A stretch of DNA of 64,000 nucleotides from Lysobacter sp. HDW10 (lineage in GTDB: Bacteria; Pseudomonadota; Gammaproteobacteria; Xanthomonadales; Xanthomonadaceae): contig NZ_CP049864.1 of assembly GCF_011300685.1 (NCBI RefSeq), positions 1,232,885-1,296,884 on the forward strand, given 5' to 3'. The translations under genes and the position numbers were made by a program. Positions 44,989 through 53,894 of the stretch are shown here, piece after piece (position 1 is the first letter of the stretch; every line of letters begins with the position of its first letter). The notes under the pieces were generated by a model. The model saw only the letters and a list, made by a program, of their open reading frames with translations. It did not search any database and was not told the DNA's origin.

Positions 44989-46317
44989 TCAATTCGCCGG
45001 CGTGGCTGCCGGCGTGGCGACCGGCGTGGACTCTGAGCTGCCATCGGCGCGACGGATGTCGATGTAGGCCTCACCGCGCATTTCGCGCAAGAAGCGGTCA
45101 TACGACTCTTCGAGCTTGCGGCGGCCAATCATGTCGCGCGCCTGCGCGCGTTGATCGTCACTCGCAGCGACGCCTTGTCGCGTGCCCAAGCGCTTCACGA
45201 TGACCCAGCCTTCTGCGGTTTGAATCGGTTCGCTCACTGCGTTGTCGGCCAAACCGGCAACAGTCGCACCGACTTCACCCAATGCATCTTGGCTGCGCCA
45301 ATCAATTTCACCGCCACGATCCTTGGTGGCCGCATCATCCGAGTCCGATTTCGCGAGTTTGGCGAAATCCGCACCACCCACTAAACGGGCGCGCAAGGTT
45401 TCTGCCTTTGCACGTGCCGCGTTGTCGTTGGCGGGGTCGGCCGACTTAATCAAGATCTGTTGAATCCGGTACTGCGTCACCGTGTTGGTGCCGGCTGCGT
45501 TTTGGCGGATATCCACCAGCTTCAACAATTGGAAGCCTGTGGTGCCGCGCACGGGGCCCAAGATTTCGCCCTGCTGCATGTTGACCAATTGCTGGGCAAA
45601 TGCGGGGGGGACTTCTTCGATTGCGCGCCAACCCAGGTCACCGCCATCCAATGCATTCGGGGCATTTGAATAGCGCATCGCCGCAGCGGTAAAGTCCATT
45701 TCGCCACGGTCGATTTGCGCCTTGATGCCGTCAATCTTCTTCTGGCCGAGTTCAATTTGTTCGGACGTCGCGCCTTCAGGCAGGGTCACGACGATATTCG
45801 CCAAGTGATACTGCGTACCGCCTTTGGACAGTGACGAGAGCACGTTATCCACTTCGCTCTCACTGACGCGGATTGTGCTTTGCGCATAAGCCATTTTCAT
45901 ACGCTGCAGAAGCAATTCATCTGCAATCGTCTTGCGGAATGCTTTTTCGCTCATGCCACCTTGCGTCGCTTGGCTCACCAATTGCGCGGTGGTCAGATTA
46001 TTTTGCTGCGCAATACTCGCGACAGCTTGATCGACTTCCGCATCTTCCACGCGCATGCCGCTCGAGTTTGCGCGTGCAATTTGCAAACGCATCATGATCA
46101 AGCGTTCAAGCACTTGGCGCTCGAGAATGTCACGCGGGGGAAGGTCGGCGGCGCGTTGAGCGTTCTGTGCAACGATGTTGTCAGTCGCCAACTTGACCTC
46201 GCTACGCAAGATCACGTCTTCATTCACCACAGCAGCGATGCTGTCGATGGATTGGGCGAGCGCCGGTGTAGCAAACACCAACTGCGCAGCGATCAAAAGG
46301 AATGCAAATTTCTTCAT
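44989..46317 (-). CDS. surA: Periplasmic peptidyl-prolyl isomerase/chaperone SurA
   Basis: A 442-residue secreted chaperone that escorts outer-membrane proteins, including LptD, through the periplasm. Signal peptide MKKFAFLLIAAQLVFATPALAQ. An N-terminal SurA domain (residues ~23-165) with VVNEDVILRSEV, followed by two parvulin-type PPIase domains (~170-270 with YHLANIVVTLPEGA, and ~280-385 with IQQILIKSA). A short Ala/Pro-rich C-terminus. The ATG at 46317 lies in an ATGA overlap with the lptD stop, coupling the chaperone to its main client. Confidence 0.95.
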   Translation of the reverse strand: MKKFAFLLIAAQLVFATPALAQSIDSIAAVVNEDVILRSEVKLATDNIVAQNAQRAADLPPRDILERQVLERLIMMRLQIARANSSGMRVEDAEVDQAVASIAQQNNLTTAQLVSQATQGGMSEKAFRKTIADELLLQRMKMAYAQSTIRVSESEVDNVLSSLSKGGTQYHLANIVVTLPEGATSEQIELGQKKIDGIKAQIDRGEMDFTAAAMRYSNAPNALDGGDLGWRAIEEVPPAFAQQLVNMQQGEILGPVRGTTGFQLLKLVDIRQNAAGTNTVTQYRIQQILIKSADPANDNAARAKAETLRARLVGGADFAKLAKSDSDDAATKDRGGEIDWRSQDALGEVGATVAGLADNAVSEPIQTAEGWVIVKRLGTRQGVAASDDQRAQARDMIGRRKLEESYDRFLREMRGEAYIDIRRADGSSESTPVATPAATPAN

Positions 46318-48728
46318 GGCAAAGTGGTCGGATCCGGATCCGAAACTGTCTGGCCCGTAGCGGTTTCGGGCGGGATGAGATAGAGGTCGTCTCGGTGGTA
46401 GCCGAGAATAGCACGGCGCAGGGTCCGCTTCGTGTCCTGGCCGGCAGAGCCCAAGCCTTTCAGCTCGAATTCAAGCATGATGCCGTTCTTGAGATCGCCT
46501 TCGCGAGTCGCAATATAGCGACGGCCGACAACGCGAATGGCAATACAACAACTGTCGTACTGAAAGCCGCCCAAAGTTTCGATGGCCTTGTTGTCTTTCA
46601 ATGAGTAATAGTGTCGTCCGACGATGCTCCATGCATTGCTGATCGGATAGACAAAAGAAAAATCCGCCTGCTCAAGCAAATCGCGGCGATAGCGATAGGC
46701 CAAGTTCACAATGCCGCCATCACCAAACAAGTAGCGACCACGGGCACTGGCGAGATCGCGACGTTTGATCTTCGGGTTCCACTGCATCGACGCGCCAAAC
46801 TGCCAGCGATCGTTCGGTGACCAGTTGGCATCTGCAACGTAGGCCGAAGCACCCTTTTCAATGGTGTTCTCCCACGGCAAGCGCACACGCGCATCGCTCA
46901 AGTAGTGAATCTGTCCGAAGCTCACATTCAAGACTTCGTGACCATCGTTCTGGCGCAGCACGCGGCTTGAAATAGCTGCCGTGATCTGATTCGCATCCGC
47001 CTGACGGTCTGCACTGGAGTAGCGGTTGTCACGGAACAACTGGCCCCAGCTAAAGCTCAATGCATTGGTGTCGAAAATCGGCAGTGCATCTTGGTTTTCA
47101 TAAGGCACATGCAGATAGAACAGGCGCGGCTCCAAGGTTTGCGTGTACGCGGTATCCCGGAACTTGAACGCACGATCGAAGTACAGGCCGGTATCGAGCG
47201 ACAAGATGGGCAAATTGCGGGTCGGATTTGCCGCGCGATAGCGCGCCACCAATGCGGGCGTCACCGCCGTCCCGGTTTCCGCCGCGTATCGCGTCGCATT
47301 CCCCAAAGCCATTTGATCAGCCAACTTTGAATCGAGCTGATACGAGGTATGTCGCCACGCCACTGTCGGACGGACATACCAAGCATCGCGTTCGACTTCC
47401 ATGCTGATGAACGGCTTGAGGTCTAAACGAGAACCGCCGGGAATATCCGTCGTCGCACCCAAAGCGCCACCGGCCAGAAGGGGTCGATAGCTTTGGTGAG
47501 AAAACCGCACAGCTTCTGCATCGATACCGACGCGGAACAGGCTACCCAGCGGTTGATCCCAATTGAAGTACAAACGGGGCATGCGGTCGTAGGGCAAGCT
47601 GGCATTGGTCAAGGTGTAATCCGCCAACTGATAGCGGTCCGCCATGATGCCGGCGTTCCAGAAGCGACCGTTGCCATACACACCGACCGAGCTCAACACG
47701 TTGTAGTTGGCAATACCGGCGGATGAGTTGTTGAAGTCTTCCAGATAACGTGGATCAGACAGCCACACCAAACCCGCACGCGCCTGCCAATGTTGAGACA
47801 GATTTTGATAGCCATTGAAGACAAACGAACCGCGTGATCGATTACGCAATTTGTCGTCCGGCATGTAGTTGCCGGCAATCGTGCCTTCACCGGCGGCGTT
47901 GAGATATCTGAACTCGGCACCCAACGCACCGCCACGCTTGGACATGATCCGCGGGTACAGGGTCAAGTCGTAGTTCGGTGCGAGATTCAAATAAATCGGC
48001 TGCTTGTAATCCAAGCCGTTACGGCCCGTGGTCGAAATGCTTGGGTACAGCAAGCCGGTGCGACGGCGACCGTCGACAGGAAAGGCGAAGAAGGGCAAAT
48101 ACAACACAGGTACTCTGCCGATACGCAACTTGGCGCCACGGGCTACGCCCATGCCTTCTTCGTTGTTGATATCGATCTCACGCGCCTCGAGCTGCCAATG
48201 GCGCGCATCCGGCGGGCACGTCGAATACGTGGCGCCGTGCATTTCGCCCAAGTCGCCCTTGATGTCGATCTTGTCTGCAATACCGTTGCCACGTCGGCTG
48301 ACCAATTGGTAGCGCATGTCTTCGATGGTGTGCTCGTCGGTATCTTGATTACCGTGGGCGCGTTCGGCCACGACGCGCAAGTTCGCGTCTTGGTAACGCA
48401 CATGGCCTTCAGCGACATAGGTGTTGTCGTTCTTATTGAAGGTCAGTTTGTCAGTACCGAGAAACTGATTGCCTCGATTCAAATTGACTTCACCCGAAAA
48501 AATCGGGATGTCGATGGTGCCGAATTGCTCATCACCTTCCAAGGTGGTCGGCAACGTGTTGCGCTTCACCTTGGTGTCGTCGCCGGTGGGTTGAGGGTCT
48601 TTGAACACCGGCACCGCATCTTCAATGGGACAGCGTTTCCAATTAATCGGAATCTTGTCTTCGGCATACGCCGGAAGGGCCGTCCAAATGGCGAGCGTCA
48701 GGGGCAACAGTCGAAGGGAAAGTCGCAC
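46314..48728 (-). CDS. lptD: LPS-assembly outer-membrane protein LptD
   Basis: An 804-residue outer-membrane beta-barrel that inserts lipopolysaccharide into the outer leaflet together with LptE. A signal peptide (LSLRLLPLTLAIWTALPAYA) is followed by an N-terminal OstA/jellyroll domain (residues ~60-215, with RGNQFLGTDKLTF and VAEGHVRYQDANLRVVAERA), then the barrel. Cysteines for the interdomain disulfides are present: one just after the signal (RCPIEDA), one in YSTCPPD, and a C-terminal pair in YDSCCIAIRVVGRRY. GTG start at 48728. It is first in the lptD-surA-pdxA-rsmA-apaG-apaH series, with its promoter expected in the 116-base gap to msrB. Confidence 0.95.
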   Translation of the reverse strand: MRLSLRLLPLTLAIWTALPAYAEDKIPINWKRCPIEDAVPVFKDPQPTGDDTKVKRNTLPTTLEGDEQFGTIDIPIFSGEVNLNRGNQFLGTDKLTFNKNDNTYVAEGHVRYQDANLRVVAERAHGNQDTDEHTIEDMRYQLVSRRGNGIADKIDIKGDLGEMHGATYSTCPPDARHWQLEAREIDINNEEGMGVARGAKLRIGRVPVLYLPFFAFPVDGRRRTGLLYPSISTTGRNGLDYKQPIYLNLAPNYDLTLYPRIMSKRGGALGAEFRYLNAAGEGTIAGNYMPDDKLRNRSRGSFVFNGYQNLSQHWQARAGLVWLSDPRYLEDFNNSSAGIANYNVLSSVGVYGNGRFWNAGIMADRYQLADYTLTNASLPYDRMPRLYFNWDQPLGSLFRVGIDAEAVRFSHQSYRPLLAGGALGATTDIPGGSRLDLKPFISMEVERDAWYVRPTVAWRHTSYQLDSKLADQMALGNATRYAAETGTAVTPALVARYRAANPTRNLPILSLDTGLYFDRAFKFRDTAYTQTLEPRLFYLHVPYENQDALPIFDTNALSFSWGQLFRDNRYSSADRQADANQITAAISSRVLRQNDGHEVLNVSFGQIHYLSDARVRLPWENTIEKGASAYVADANWSPNDRWQFGASMQWNPKIKRRDLASARGRYLFGDGGIVNLAYRYRRDLLEQADFSFVYPISNAWSIVGRHYYSLKDNKAIETLGGFQYDSCCIAIRVVGRRYIATREGDLKNGIMLEFELKGLGSAGQDTKRTLRRAILGYHRDDLYLIPPETATGQTVSDPDPTTLP

Positions 48729-48844
48729 GCGCGGAAATATCCTTATCTATTCAGCGAACTACTTTGACGCATCCGGCGTAGATGGGCAATCATCAGGGCT
48801 GTGTCATTCATTTACGGGTGACGCGTTCATTGAAGGAGTGCACC

Positions 48845-49246
48845 ATGACGACGGGTCCCTCGGAAGACGAAGACACCCTGCGCGAACGGCTGACCCCGGA
48901 GCAATTTGCGGTGACCCGCTGCTCCGCCACAGAACGGGCCTTTACCGGTCAGTACTGGGATCACCACGCGGACGGCATTTACCGCTGTGTGGTCTGTCAC
49001 GCGCCGTTGTTCGATTCTGCGCACAAGTTCGACTCAGGCAGCGGTTGGCCGAGCTATGACCGTGCGCTGGCGGCAGGCGCAGTGACCGAGCACCTGGACG
49101 AAAGCCACGGGATGCGTCGGGTCGAAGTGCGCTGTGCCAAGTGCGATTCGCATCTTGGACACCTGTTTCCAGATGGTCCGCGCGAGACGACGGGCGCCCG
49201 CTATTGCATCAATTCGGCGTCTTTGGACTTCAAAGACCGCGATTAA
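48845..49246 (+). CDS. msrB: Peptide methionine (R)-S-oxide reductase MsrB
   Basis: A 133-residue repair enzyme reducing the R epimer of methionine sulfoxide. Zinc-binding CVVC and CAKC pairs, [14 protein letters not shown], and the catalytic Cys121 in [13 protein letters not shown] are all present. The ATG at 48845 follows a GGAG ribosome-binding site; an open frame of 21 codons upstream is rejected. It is a single-gene unit between two minus-strand operons. Its stop overlaps the end of the convergent adenosyltransferase gene by 4 bases. Its counterpart msrA is 7 kb to the right. Confidence 0.95.
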   Translation: MTTGPSEDEDTLRERLTPEQFAVTRCSATERAFTGQYWDHHADGIYRCVVCHAPLFDSAHKFDSGSGWPSYDRALAAGAVTEHLDESHGMRRVEVRCAKCDSHLGHLFPDGPRETTGARYCINSASLDFKDRD

Positions 49247-49797
49247 ACCTTGCGGCGATCGTGTTCCCAGATCACTTCGCCGTGGCCGCTGTTGCGTGCC
49301 AGAACGCGACTGAGCACGAACAGCAGGTCTGACAGACGGTTGAGATAACGAATGGCTTCAGGCCGCACGGTCTCGGCACGAGACAAGGTGACGGTTTCTC
49401 TTTCTGCGCGGCGAACGACGGTCCGGGCGATATGGCAGCGGGCTGCGGCCTCACCACCGCCCGGCAGAATGAAATCCTTCAAAGGCGGCAAATCGTCATT
49501 GAAATGGTCGAGCTGGACCTCGAGCGCGTCGATATCCCGATCAAAAATCGCCGCATGGCCCGGAATGCACAATTCGCCGCCCAAATCGAACAATTGGTGC
49601 TGCACGCGCACGAGCAAGGTCGCGATCTCGTCGGAAACCTCACTCGCCAACACTAGACCGATACAGGAATTGGCTTCGTCCACTGTCCCATAGGCGGTGA
49701 CGCGGGCGGAATCCTTGTCGATTCGGCTGCCGTCTCCCAGACCGGTCGTACCGTCATCGCCGGTACGGGTATAGATCTTGGAGAGACGGTTGCCCAT
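49243..49797 (-). CDS. ATP:cob(I)alamin adenosyltransferase (PduO type)
   Basis: A 184-residue PduO-type adenosyltransferase that transfers the 5'-deoxyadenosyl group of ATP to cob(I)alamin, making coenzyme B12. The N-terminal ATP loop [41 protein letters not shown] and the C-terminal [16 protein letters not shown]...[14 protein letters not shown] are characteristic. It lies 6 bases after a small membrane protein resembling the B12 transporter BtuM, suggesting uptake and activation in one operon. No de novo cobalamin genes are present in the window, which fits salvage. Confidence 0.94.
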   Translation of the reverse strand: MGNRLSKIYTRTGDDGTTGLGDGSRIDKDSARVTAYGTVDEANSCIGLVLASEVSDEIATLLVRVQHQLFDLGGELCIPGHAAIFDRDIDALEVQLDHFNDDLPPLKDFILPGGGEAAARCHIARTVVRRAERETVTLSRAETVRPEAIRYLNRLSDLLFVLSRVLARNSGHGEVIWEHDRRKV

Positions 49798-49803
49798 GAC
49801 GAC

Positions 49804-50409
49804 TTACTTGCGCACGCGAGCGCGCGCGGCGCCCTCGAACCCCAAGGTCTTGACAGCAATCGCGTGCAACAGCGTCGCGGTGCCGATATAGGCAGCAGCC
49901 ACGCCCATGTAGGGCAACAGCCAATCGGTGTAGTTCTTAAACCAGCCGGCAAAATCCGGGCGGCTGATGGCGGGGCTCAACCAGTAGAAGCCGCCTTGTG
50001 CAAAAGCGTGGCACACCACCACAGACACCACGACTGACACCACCAGAGCGGCCAAACGCTGGCTCACCGGGCGTGCCGTGACATTGTTCATCAATGCACC
50101 ACCTGCCCACATGGCGAAGTGAGCGGGAATGAGCGCCCAATAGCCGATCGACACGCAATAGTGCTTCATGAAATCGAGGCCGGAGGCGGAAATGACGGCG
50201 TAGTCCACCGCGACTGACAACAGCATCAATGCGGGGAAAGCCCACGCAGTCCAACGACGCAAATAGAAACCCGCAACGAAGAACACGGCCCAAGAAGCAT
50301 CCGGCACTGCGTTGAAGTGATGAAGGCGGGTGACGGCCATGACCAAGGCCAACACAGCAAGAATGCTTGCGTCGACGGCGGTGGAACGGCGAATTTCGTT
50401 GGCGTGCAT
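49804..50409 (-). CDS. Small membrane protein, BtuM-like (probable solitary B12 transporter)
   Basis: A 201-residue integral membrane protein with about six helices (roughly residues 15-28, 38-52, 54-75, 85-105, 115-135, 160-190). It has the size and topology of ECF-type S components. Cys85 sits in FMKHYCVSIGYWALIPAHF, close to the position of the cobalt-binding Cys80 of the solitary B12 transporter BtuM of Thiobacillus. With an adenosyltransferase 6 bases downstream, a role in cobalamin uptake is the best guess; no ECF ATPase module is adjacent. The ATG at 50409 has AGGAG upstream; 15 further codons upstream are rejected. Identity is inferred, so no symbol is given. Confidence 0.7.
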   Translation of the reverse strand: MHANEIRRSTAVDASILAVLALVMAVTRLHHFNAVPDASWAVFFVAGFYLRRWTAWAFPALMLLSVAVDYAVISASGLDFMKHYCVSIGYWALIPAHFAMWAGGALMNNVTARPVSQRLAALVVSVVVSVVVCHAFAQGGFYWLSPAISRPDFAGWFKNYTDWLLPYMGVAAAYIGTATLLHAIAVKTLGFEGAARARVRK

Positions 50410-50431
50410 GTGTTTCTCCTCTGAACTTGCA

Positions 50432-50437
50432 ATTCTA
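50432..50437 (-). promoter_or_regulatory. Candidate -10 box of the BtuM-like/adenosyltransferase operon
   Basis: On the minus strand TAGAAT, within GCTAGAATTGC, is located 22 bases before the ATG of the membrane protein gene, giving a short leader that includes AGGAG. The 65-base divergent gap to ubiH leaves no room for a cobalamin riboswitch. A -35 hexamer is not evident. Confidence 0.4.
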
Positions 50438-50462
50438 GCGCAAGCTCCCAGCAAGGCGGCGG

Positions 50463-50468
50463 TATCAT
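50463..50468 (+). promoter_or_regulatory. Candidate -10 box of ubiH (leaderless arrangement)
   Basis: TATCAT followed by six bases (GCCGAC) and then the ubiH ATG. If used, transcription would begin at or next to the start codon. The geometry matches the TAAAAT boxes before YqgE and apaG. Confidence 0.35.
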
Positions 50469-50474
50469 GCCGAC

Positions 50475-51683
50475 ATGCATGCTGAACACGATATTGTCAT
50501 CATCGGCGGCGGCCTCGTCGGCGCAAGCCTCGCGATCGCCTTGGCGCCTACAGGGCTCAACATTGCGATGGTTGAAGCCACGCCGACAGGCGCAATGCCG
50601 CCGGTATTTGACGAGCGCAATTTGAGTTGCGCCGAAGCAACGATCAACGGACTTCAGAATTTAGGGGTGTGGCGTGCGTTGAAAGCACCCATCGGTGCCA
50701 TTCAACGCATACACATCAGCCGCGTGGGTGATTTTGGCCAAGTGAAGCTCGAAGCGTCGGACTATCACCGCGAGGTCTTCGGTCGCGTTGTGGTTGCGCG
50801 TGATTTGGGTGAAGCGCTTGAGCAGCAGCTTTCGAAGCTCGCGATCACGCGCTATCGACCCGCGCGCTTCGAAGCCACACGATTGACCGCCACCCATCGC
50901 GAGCTTGAAATTTCGACGGCGGGTGAGCGTCAAACGCTGTCGTGCCAATTGTTGATCGGTGCAGACGGCACGCAGAGCGCGGTGCGCGATGCATTGTCTA
51001 TACAGGCAGAGACCTTCGACTACGAGCAAGACCTTTTTGTCTGTCGGATGCGAACGGCCAAAGCGCCTGACGGCACCGCATGGGAGCGTTTGACGCCGGA
51101 AGGGCCCACGGCAGTGTTGCCGCGAGGCGATCGTCACTTCGGTGTGGTGCACGGTGTTGCACGCGCGCATGCCGATGACGTGGCCGCTTTGAATGAGGCG
51201 GACTATGTCGCGCGGATCCAACGCGTGTTTGGTTGGCGCGCGGGGCGCTTCTTGTCGGCCGGTGAGCGCAGTCGCTATCCCATTCGGCGCGTCATGGCGA
51301 CGGCCTTGCATGCGCCACGCGCTGTGCTGGTGGGTAATGCGGCGCAAACAATTCATCCCGTCGGCGCGCAAGGCTTCAACTTGGGTTTTCGAGATGCATT
51401 GACCTTGGTGGAATGTATTCAAGCGCATCGTGCATCTTTGGGCGACGCCGACATGCTCGCCACCTATGCATCGAAGCGCGCGGAAGATCGTTTGGAAACC
51501 GTGCGTATCTCAGATGGTCTTGCACGCATCTCGGCCAATGACACGTCGTTGTTGCGTCCGTTCCGAAGCGTGGCGCTTGCTGCATTGAAAACACAATGGG
51601 TGCAATCACACATTGTCGGGGGTGCCATGGGCTATCGCGGGCACGTGCCCGAACTCTGCCGACACAGAGGGGCAGCGCAATGA
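50475..51683 (+). CDS. ubiH: 2-octaprenyl-6-methoxyphenol hydroxylase UbiH
   Basis: A 402-residue FAD-dependent aromatic hydroxylase for one ring hydroxylation in ubiquinone synthesis. The FAD dinucleotide fold is at the N-terminus (DIVIIGGGLVGASLAIALA), the DG motif as LLIGADGTQSAVRD, and the second FAD motif as AVLVGNAAQTIHPVGAQGFNLGFRDALTL. Length agrees with the UbiH/UbiF/VisC family. The start ATG is at 50475. Its stop overlaps the start of a second hydroxylase of the same family (ATGA), a standard ubiH-ubiI type pair. Confidence 0.92.
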   Translation: MHAEHDIVIIGGGLVGASLAIALAPTGLNIAMVEATPTGAMPPVFDERNLSCAEATINGLQNLGVWRALKAPIGAIQRIHISRVGDFGQVKLEASDYHREVFGRVVVARDLGEALEQQLSKLAITRYRPARFEATRLTATHRELEISTAGERQTLSCQLLIGADGTQSAVRDALSIQAETFDYEQDLFVCRMRTAKAPDGTAWERLTPEGPTAVLPRGDRHFGVVHGVARAHADDVAALNEADYVARIQRVFGWRAGRFLSAGERSRYPIRRVMATALHAPRAVLVGNAAQTIHPVGAQGFNLGFRDALTLVECIQAHRASLGDADMLATYASKRAEDRLETVRISDGLARISANDTSLLRPFRSVALAALKTQWVQSHIVGGAMGYRGHVPELCRHRGAAQ

Positions 51684-52849
51684 GTCAACTCGATGTTGTT
51701 GTTGTCGGTGGCGGGGTCGTCGGTGCTTGTTGCGCGCTGGCGCTGTCAAAAGCAGGGCTGCGTGTCGCGATCGTTGAAGCCAACGCGCCCGCGACCTGGC
51801 ACGCCGATTCGCCGGATTTGCGTGTCTTTGCGTTTGCGCCCGATAACCAAGCGTTATTTGAAGACCTTGGCGTGTGGCAAGAGGTATCGAACGCACGCGC
51901 ACACGCCTACCGACATATGCATGTATGGGATGCCTTAAGCGCCTCGACACTCTCGTTCGACGCCGATCGCATGGGCACACCGCAACTTGGTTGGATCATT
52001 GAGAATGCGTTGTTGATCGATCGACTTTGGCAAGCGTTGGATCGTGTAGGGATCGAAACGCATTGCCCCGAACGCGTCGAATCCATCCGTGAAGATGCAT
52101 CAGGCGTCCGTATTCGTTTTGAGTCCGGGCGAGGCGTGGACTGTCGTGTTGCGATTGCAGCGGACGGTGGCAATTCCAAGCTGCGCGAACTCGCCGGCAT
52201 TGCAGTGAATACCGAAGACTACGAACAGCGTGGCTTGGTCGCGTATCTCTCCACTGAACGCGCGCACGAAGACACGGCCTTTCAGCGCTTTTTGCCGGAA
52301 GGACCCCTCGCGCTGCTACCAGTTGAAGGCAATCGCGTGTCGATCGTTTGGACCTTGCCGCAAGCGCAAGCGGAAGCCATGTCCCGTATGGACGAGGCGG
52401 CTTTCAATCACGCAGTGACGCGTGCTTCAGACCGTTGCTTAGGAGACCTGACCTTGGCGTCCGATCGCGCGAGCTTTCCACTGCGCAGGCAATTGGTCGA
52501 CACGCAAATAAAAGGACGCATTTTGGTCATTGGCGACGCCGCGCACGTCGTCCATCCGCTCGCGGGTCAGGGCGTCAACTTGGGTCTGCGTGATGTGTCG
52601 GCTTTGTTGGCGAGCGTGCGTGACGCGGCAGCGCGAAAGCAAGCGTTCGACGCGCCGTCTCGACTTGCGCGCTGGGCGCGTCATCGCAAGAGTGACAATG
52701 TCGTTTCTGCCATGGCCTTTGAAACGATTAACAAGGTCTATCGTAGTACGCACCCCTTGGCTGGCATTGTGCGTGGCACGGCCTTAGGCGTTGCGGGTAA
52801 ATCGGGTCCGCTTAAGCGTGCCTTGTGGCGTCACGCTGCGGGGATTTGA
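51680..52849 (+). CDS. UbiI/UbiF-family FAD-dependent hydroxylase
   Basis: A 389-residue flavoprotein monooxygenase paralogous to the preceding UbiH. Motifs: DVVVVGGGVVGACCALALSKAGL (FAD), VAIAADGGNSKLRELAG (DG motif), and ILVIGDAAHVVHPLAGQGVNLGLRDVSALL. It likely performs the C5 or another ring hydroxylation of the ubiquinone precursor (UbiI/VisC position after ubiH). Which carbon it acts on cannot be told from sequence, so no symbol is given. The ATG at 51680 lies in the ubiH stop overlap. The stop is one base from the convergent rlmM stop. Confidence 0.9.
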   Translation: MSQLDVVVVGGGVVGACCALALSKAGLRVAIVEANAPATWHADSPDLRVFAFAPDNQALFEDLGVWQEVSNARAHAYRHMHVWDALSASTLSFDADRMGTPQLGWIIENALLIDRLWQALDRVGIETHCPERVESIREDASGVRIRFESGRGVDCRVAIAADGGNSKLRELAGIAVNTEDYEQRGLVAYLSTERAHEDTAFQRFLPEGPLALLPVEGNRVSIVWTLPQAQAEAMSRMDEAAFNHAVTRASDRCLGDLTLASDRASFPLRRQLVDTQIKGRILVIGDAAHVVHPLAGQGVNLGLRDVSALLASVRDAAARKQAFDAPSRLARWARHRKSDNVVSAMAFETINKVYRSTHPLAGIVRGTALGVAGKSGPLKRALWRHAAGI

Positions 52850-52850
52850 T

Positions 52851-53894
52851 TCAGAGCACGCGGCAGTACACGGTGATTTCTTCGCGGTCGTGATAGAGCT
52901 GTTTGGCGCGAATCTCGAGAGGTCGTCCTGCTTCTGTTTCGAGTAAATCAAAACAGCGCTGTGTTTCAAGCCAACGTTTTTTCATCGGCAGCTTCAAATT
53001 GAAAATGCTGTTGCGACACCAGCCTTCGCGCAGCCACGTGGCCATGCGTGACGCCACGCGGATCGGCTGTTCCACCATGTCGCAGACCATCCAATCGAGC
53101 GTTTGCTGCGGGCGCCAACTGAAACCGTCTTCGCGCAAATGCGTCACCCGGCCCGTGGCCATCACGTGATCACGCAAGGGGCCGTTATCAATCGCCGTTA
53201 CGTGCATCCCTTCGCGCAGCAGCACCCATGTCCAGCCGCCAGGCGCAGCACCTAAATCAGCCGCGCGCATGCCTTCTTTTACGTGCAACGCTTTTTCTTG
53301 CGGGCTGAGCAAACTCATGAAGGCCTCTTCAAGTTTCAGCGCAGAACGTGAAGGGGCTTCTGCAAGCATTCGCAATCGCGGAATCCCTTGTGGCCAAGGC
53401 GCGGCGAACGCGGGGCGTGTTGTGCCCAAGATCAAATGTGTGCCCGACAGCAAGACCACATGCAATCGCCGCTCAGCGTTGGGCGCCCAAAGGCCTGCGC
53501 GTTTCAACGCGGGGCGCAGGGCATTGCCTAAGCTGCGTGCAAGTCCTGATAAAGGTTTGCCCGCGTCGGAGTCGGGATGTTCGACCCACACATCGTTAAA
53601 GGTCTGGCCTTCAAGGTAAGGCAGCATCGGAGAAATGCGATCGGTGGCATCGGCAATCTGCAACTCCGCCAACATCGACACCGTGCTTCTCGAAAACACC
53701 GTGTCGCGCCACGGCACCGCACGCTCAACGCGTTCGGCATCTGACGCGTCAACAATGAAACGGACATAGCCCGAATCGCGTTCGGTGCGCGCATAGCCCG
53801 CGATGCCGGCCGCGGCCGCACGGTCCGTCAATTCGGCCGCTAAGTCGGGTTCGAATCCGGCGCGACACCAGGCGAAGGCGCCCGCCTGTTGCAT
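52851..53894 (-). CDS. rlmM: 23S rRNA (cytidine2498-2'-O)-methyltransferase RlmM
   Basis: A 347-residue enzyme with an N-terminal THUMP-containing region (residues ~1-165) and a Rossmann-like methylase (~190-345). Marks include AWCRAGFEPDLAAEL, SLLSPQEKALHVKEGMRAADLGAAPGGWTWVLL (SAM site), VTAIDNGPL, DWMVCDMVEQP and LKLPMKKRW; these contain the K-D-K-type catalytic residues. It modifies C2498 near the peptidyl transferase centre. The ATG at 53894 overlaps the stop of the deaminase gene by one base (TGATG). Confidence 0.93.
   Translation of the reverse strand: MQQAGAFAWCRAGFEPDLAAELTDRAAAAGIAGYARTERDSGYVRFIVDASDAERVERAVPWRDTVFSRSTVSMLAELQIADATDRISPMLPYLEGQTFNDVWVEHPDSDAGKPLSGLARSLGNALRPALKRAGLWAPNAERRLHVVLLSGTHLILGTTRPAFAAPWPQGIPRLRMLAEAPSRSALKLEEAFMSLLSPQEKALHVKEGMRAADLGAAPGGWTWVLLREGMHVTAIDNGPLRDHVMATGRVTHLREDGFSWRPQQTLDWMVCDMVEQPIRVASRMATWLREGWCRNSIFNLKLPMKKRWLETQRCFDLLETEAGRPLEIRAKQLYHDREEITVYCRVL

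Noticed and set aside
49798-50474. Cobalamin riboswitch for the BtuM-like/adenosyltransferase pair
   Set aside because: The leader available before the membrane protein gene is under 65 bases and contains a -10 box and ribosome site only; no B12-box-like conserved core was seen.
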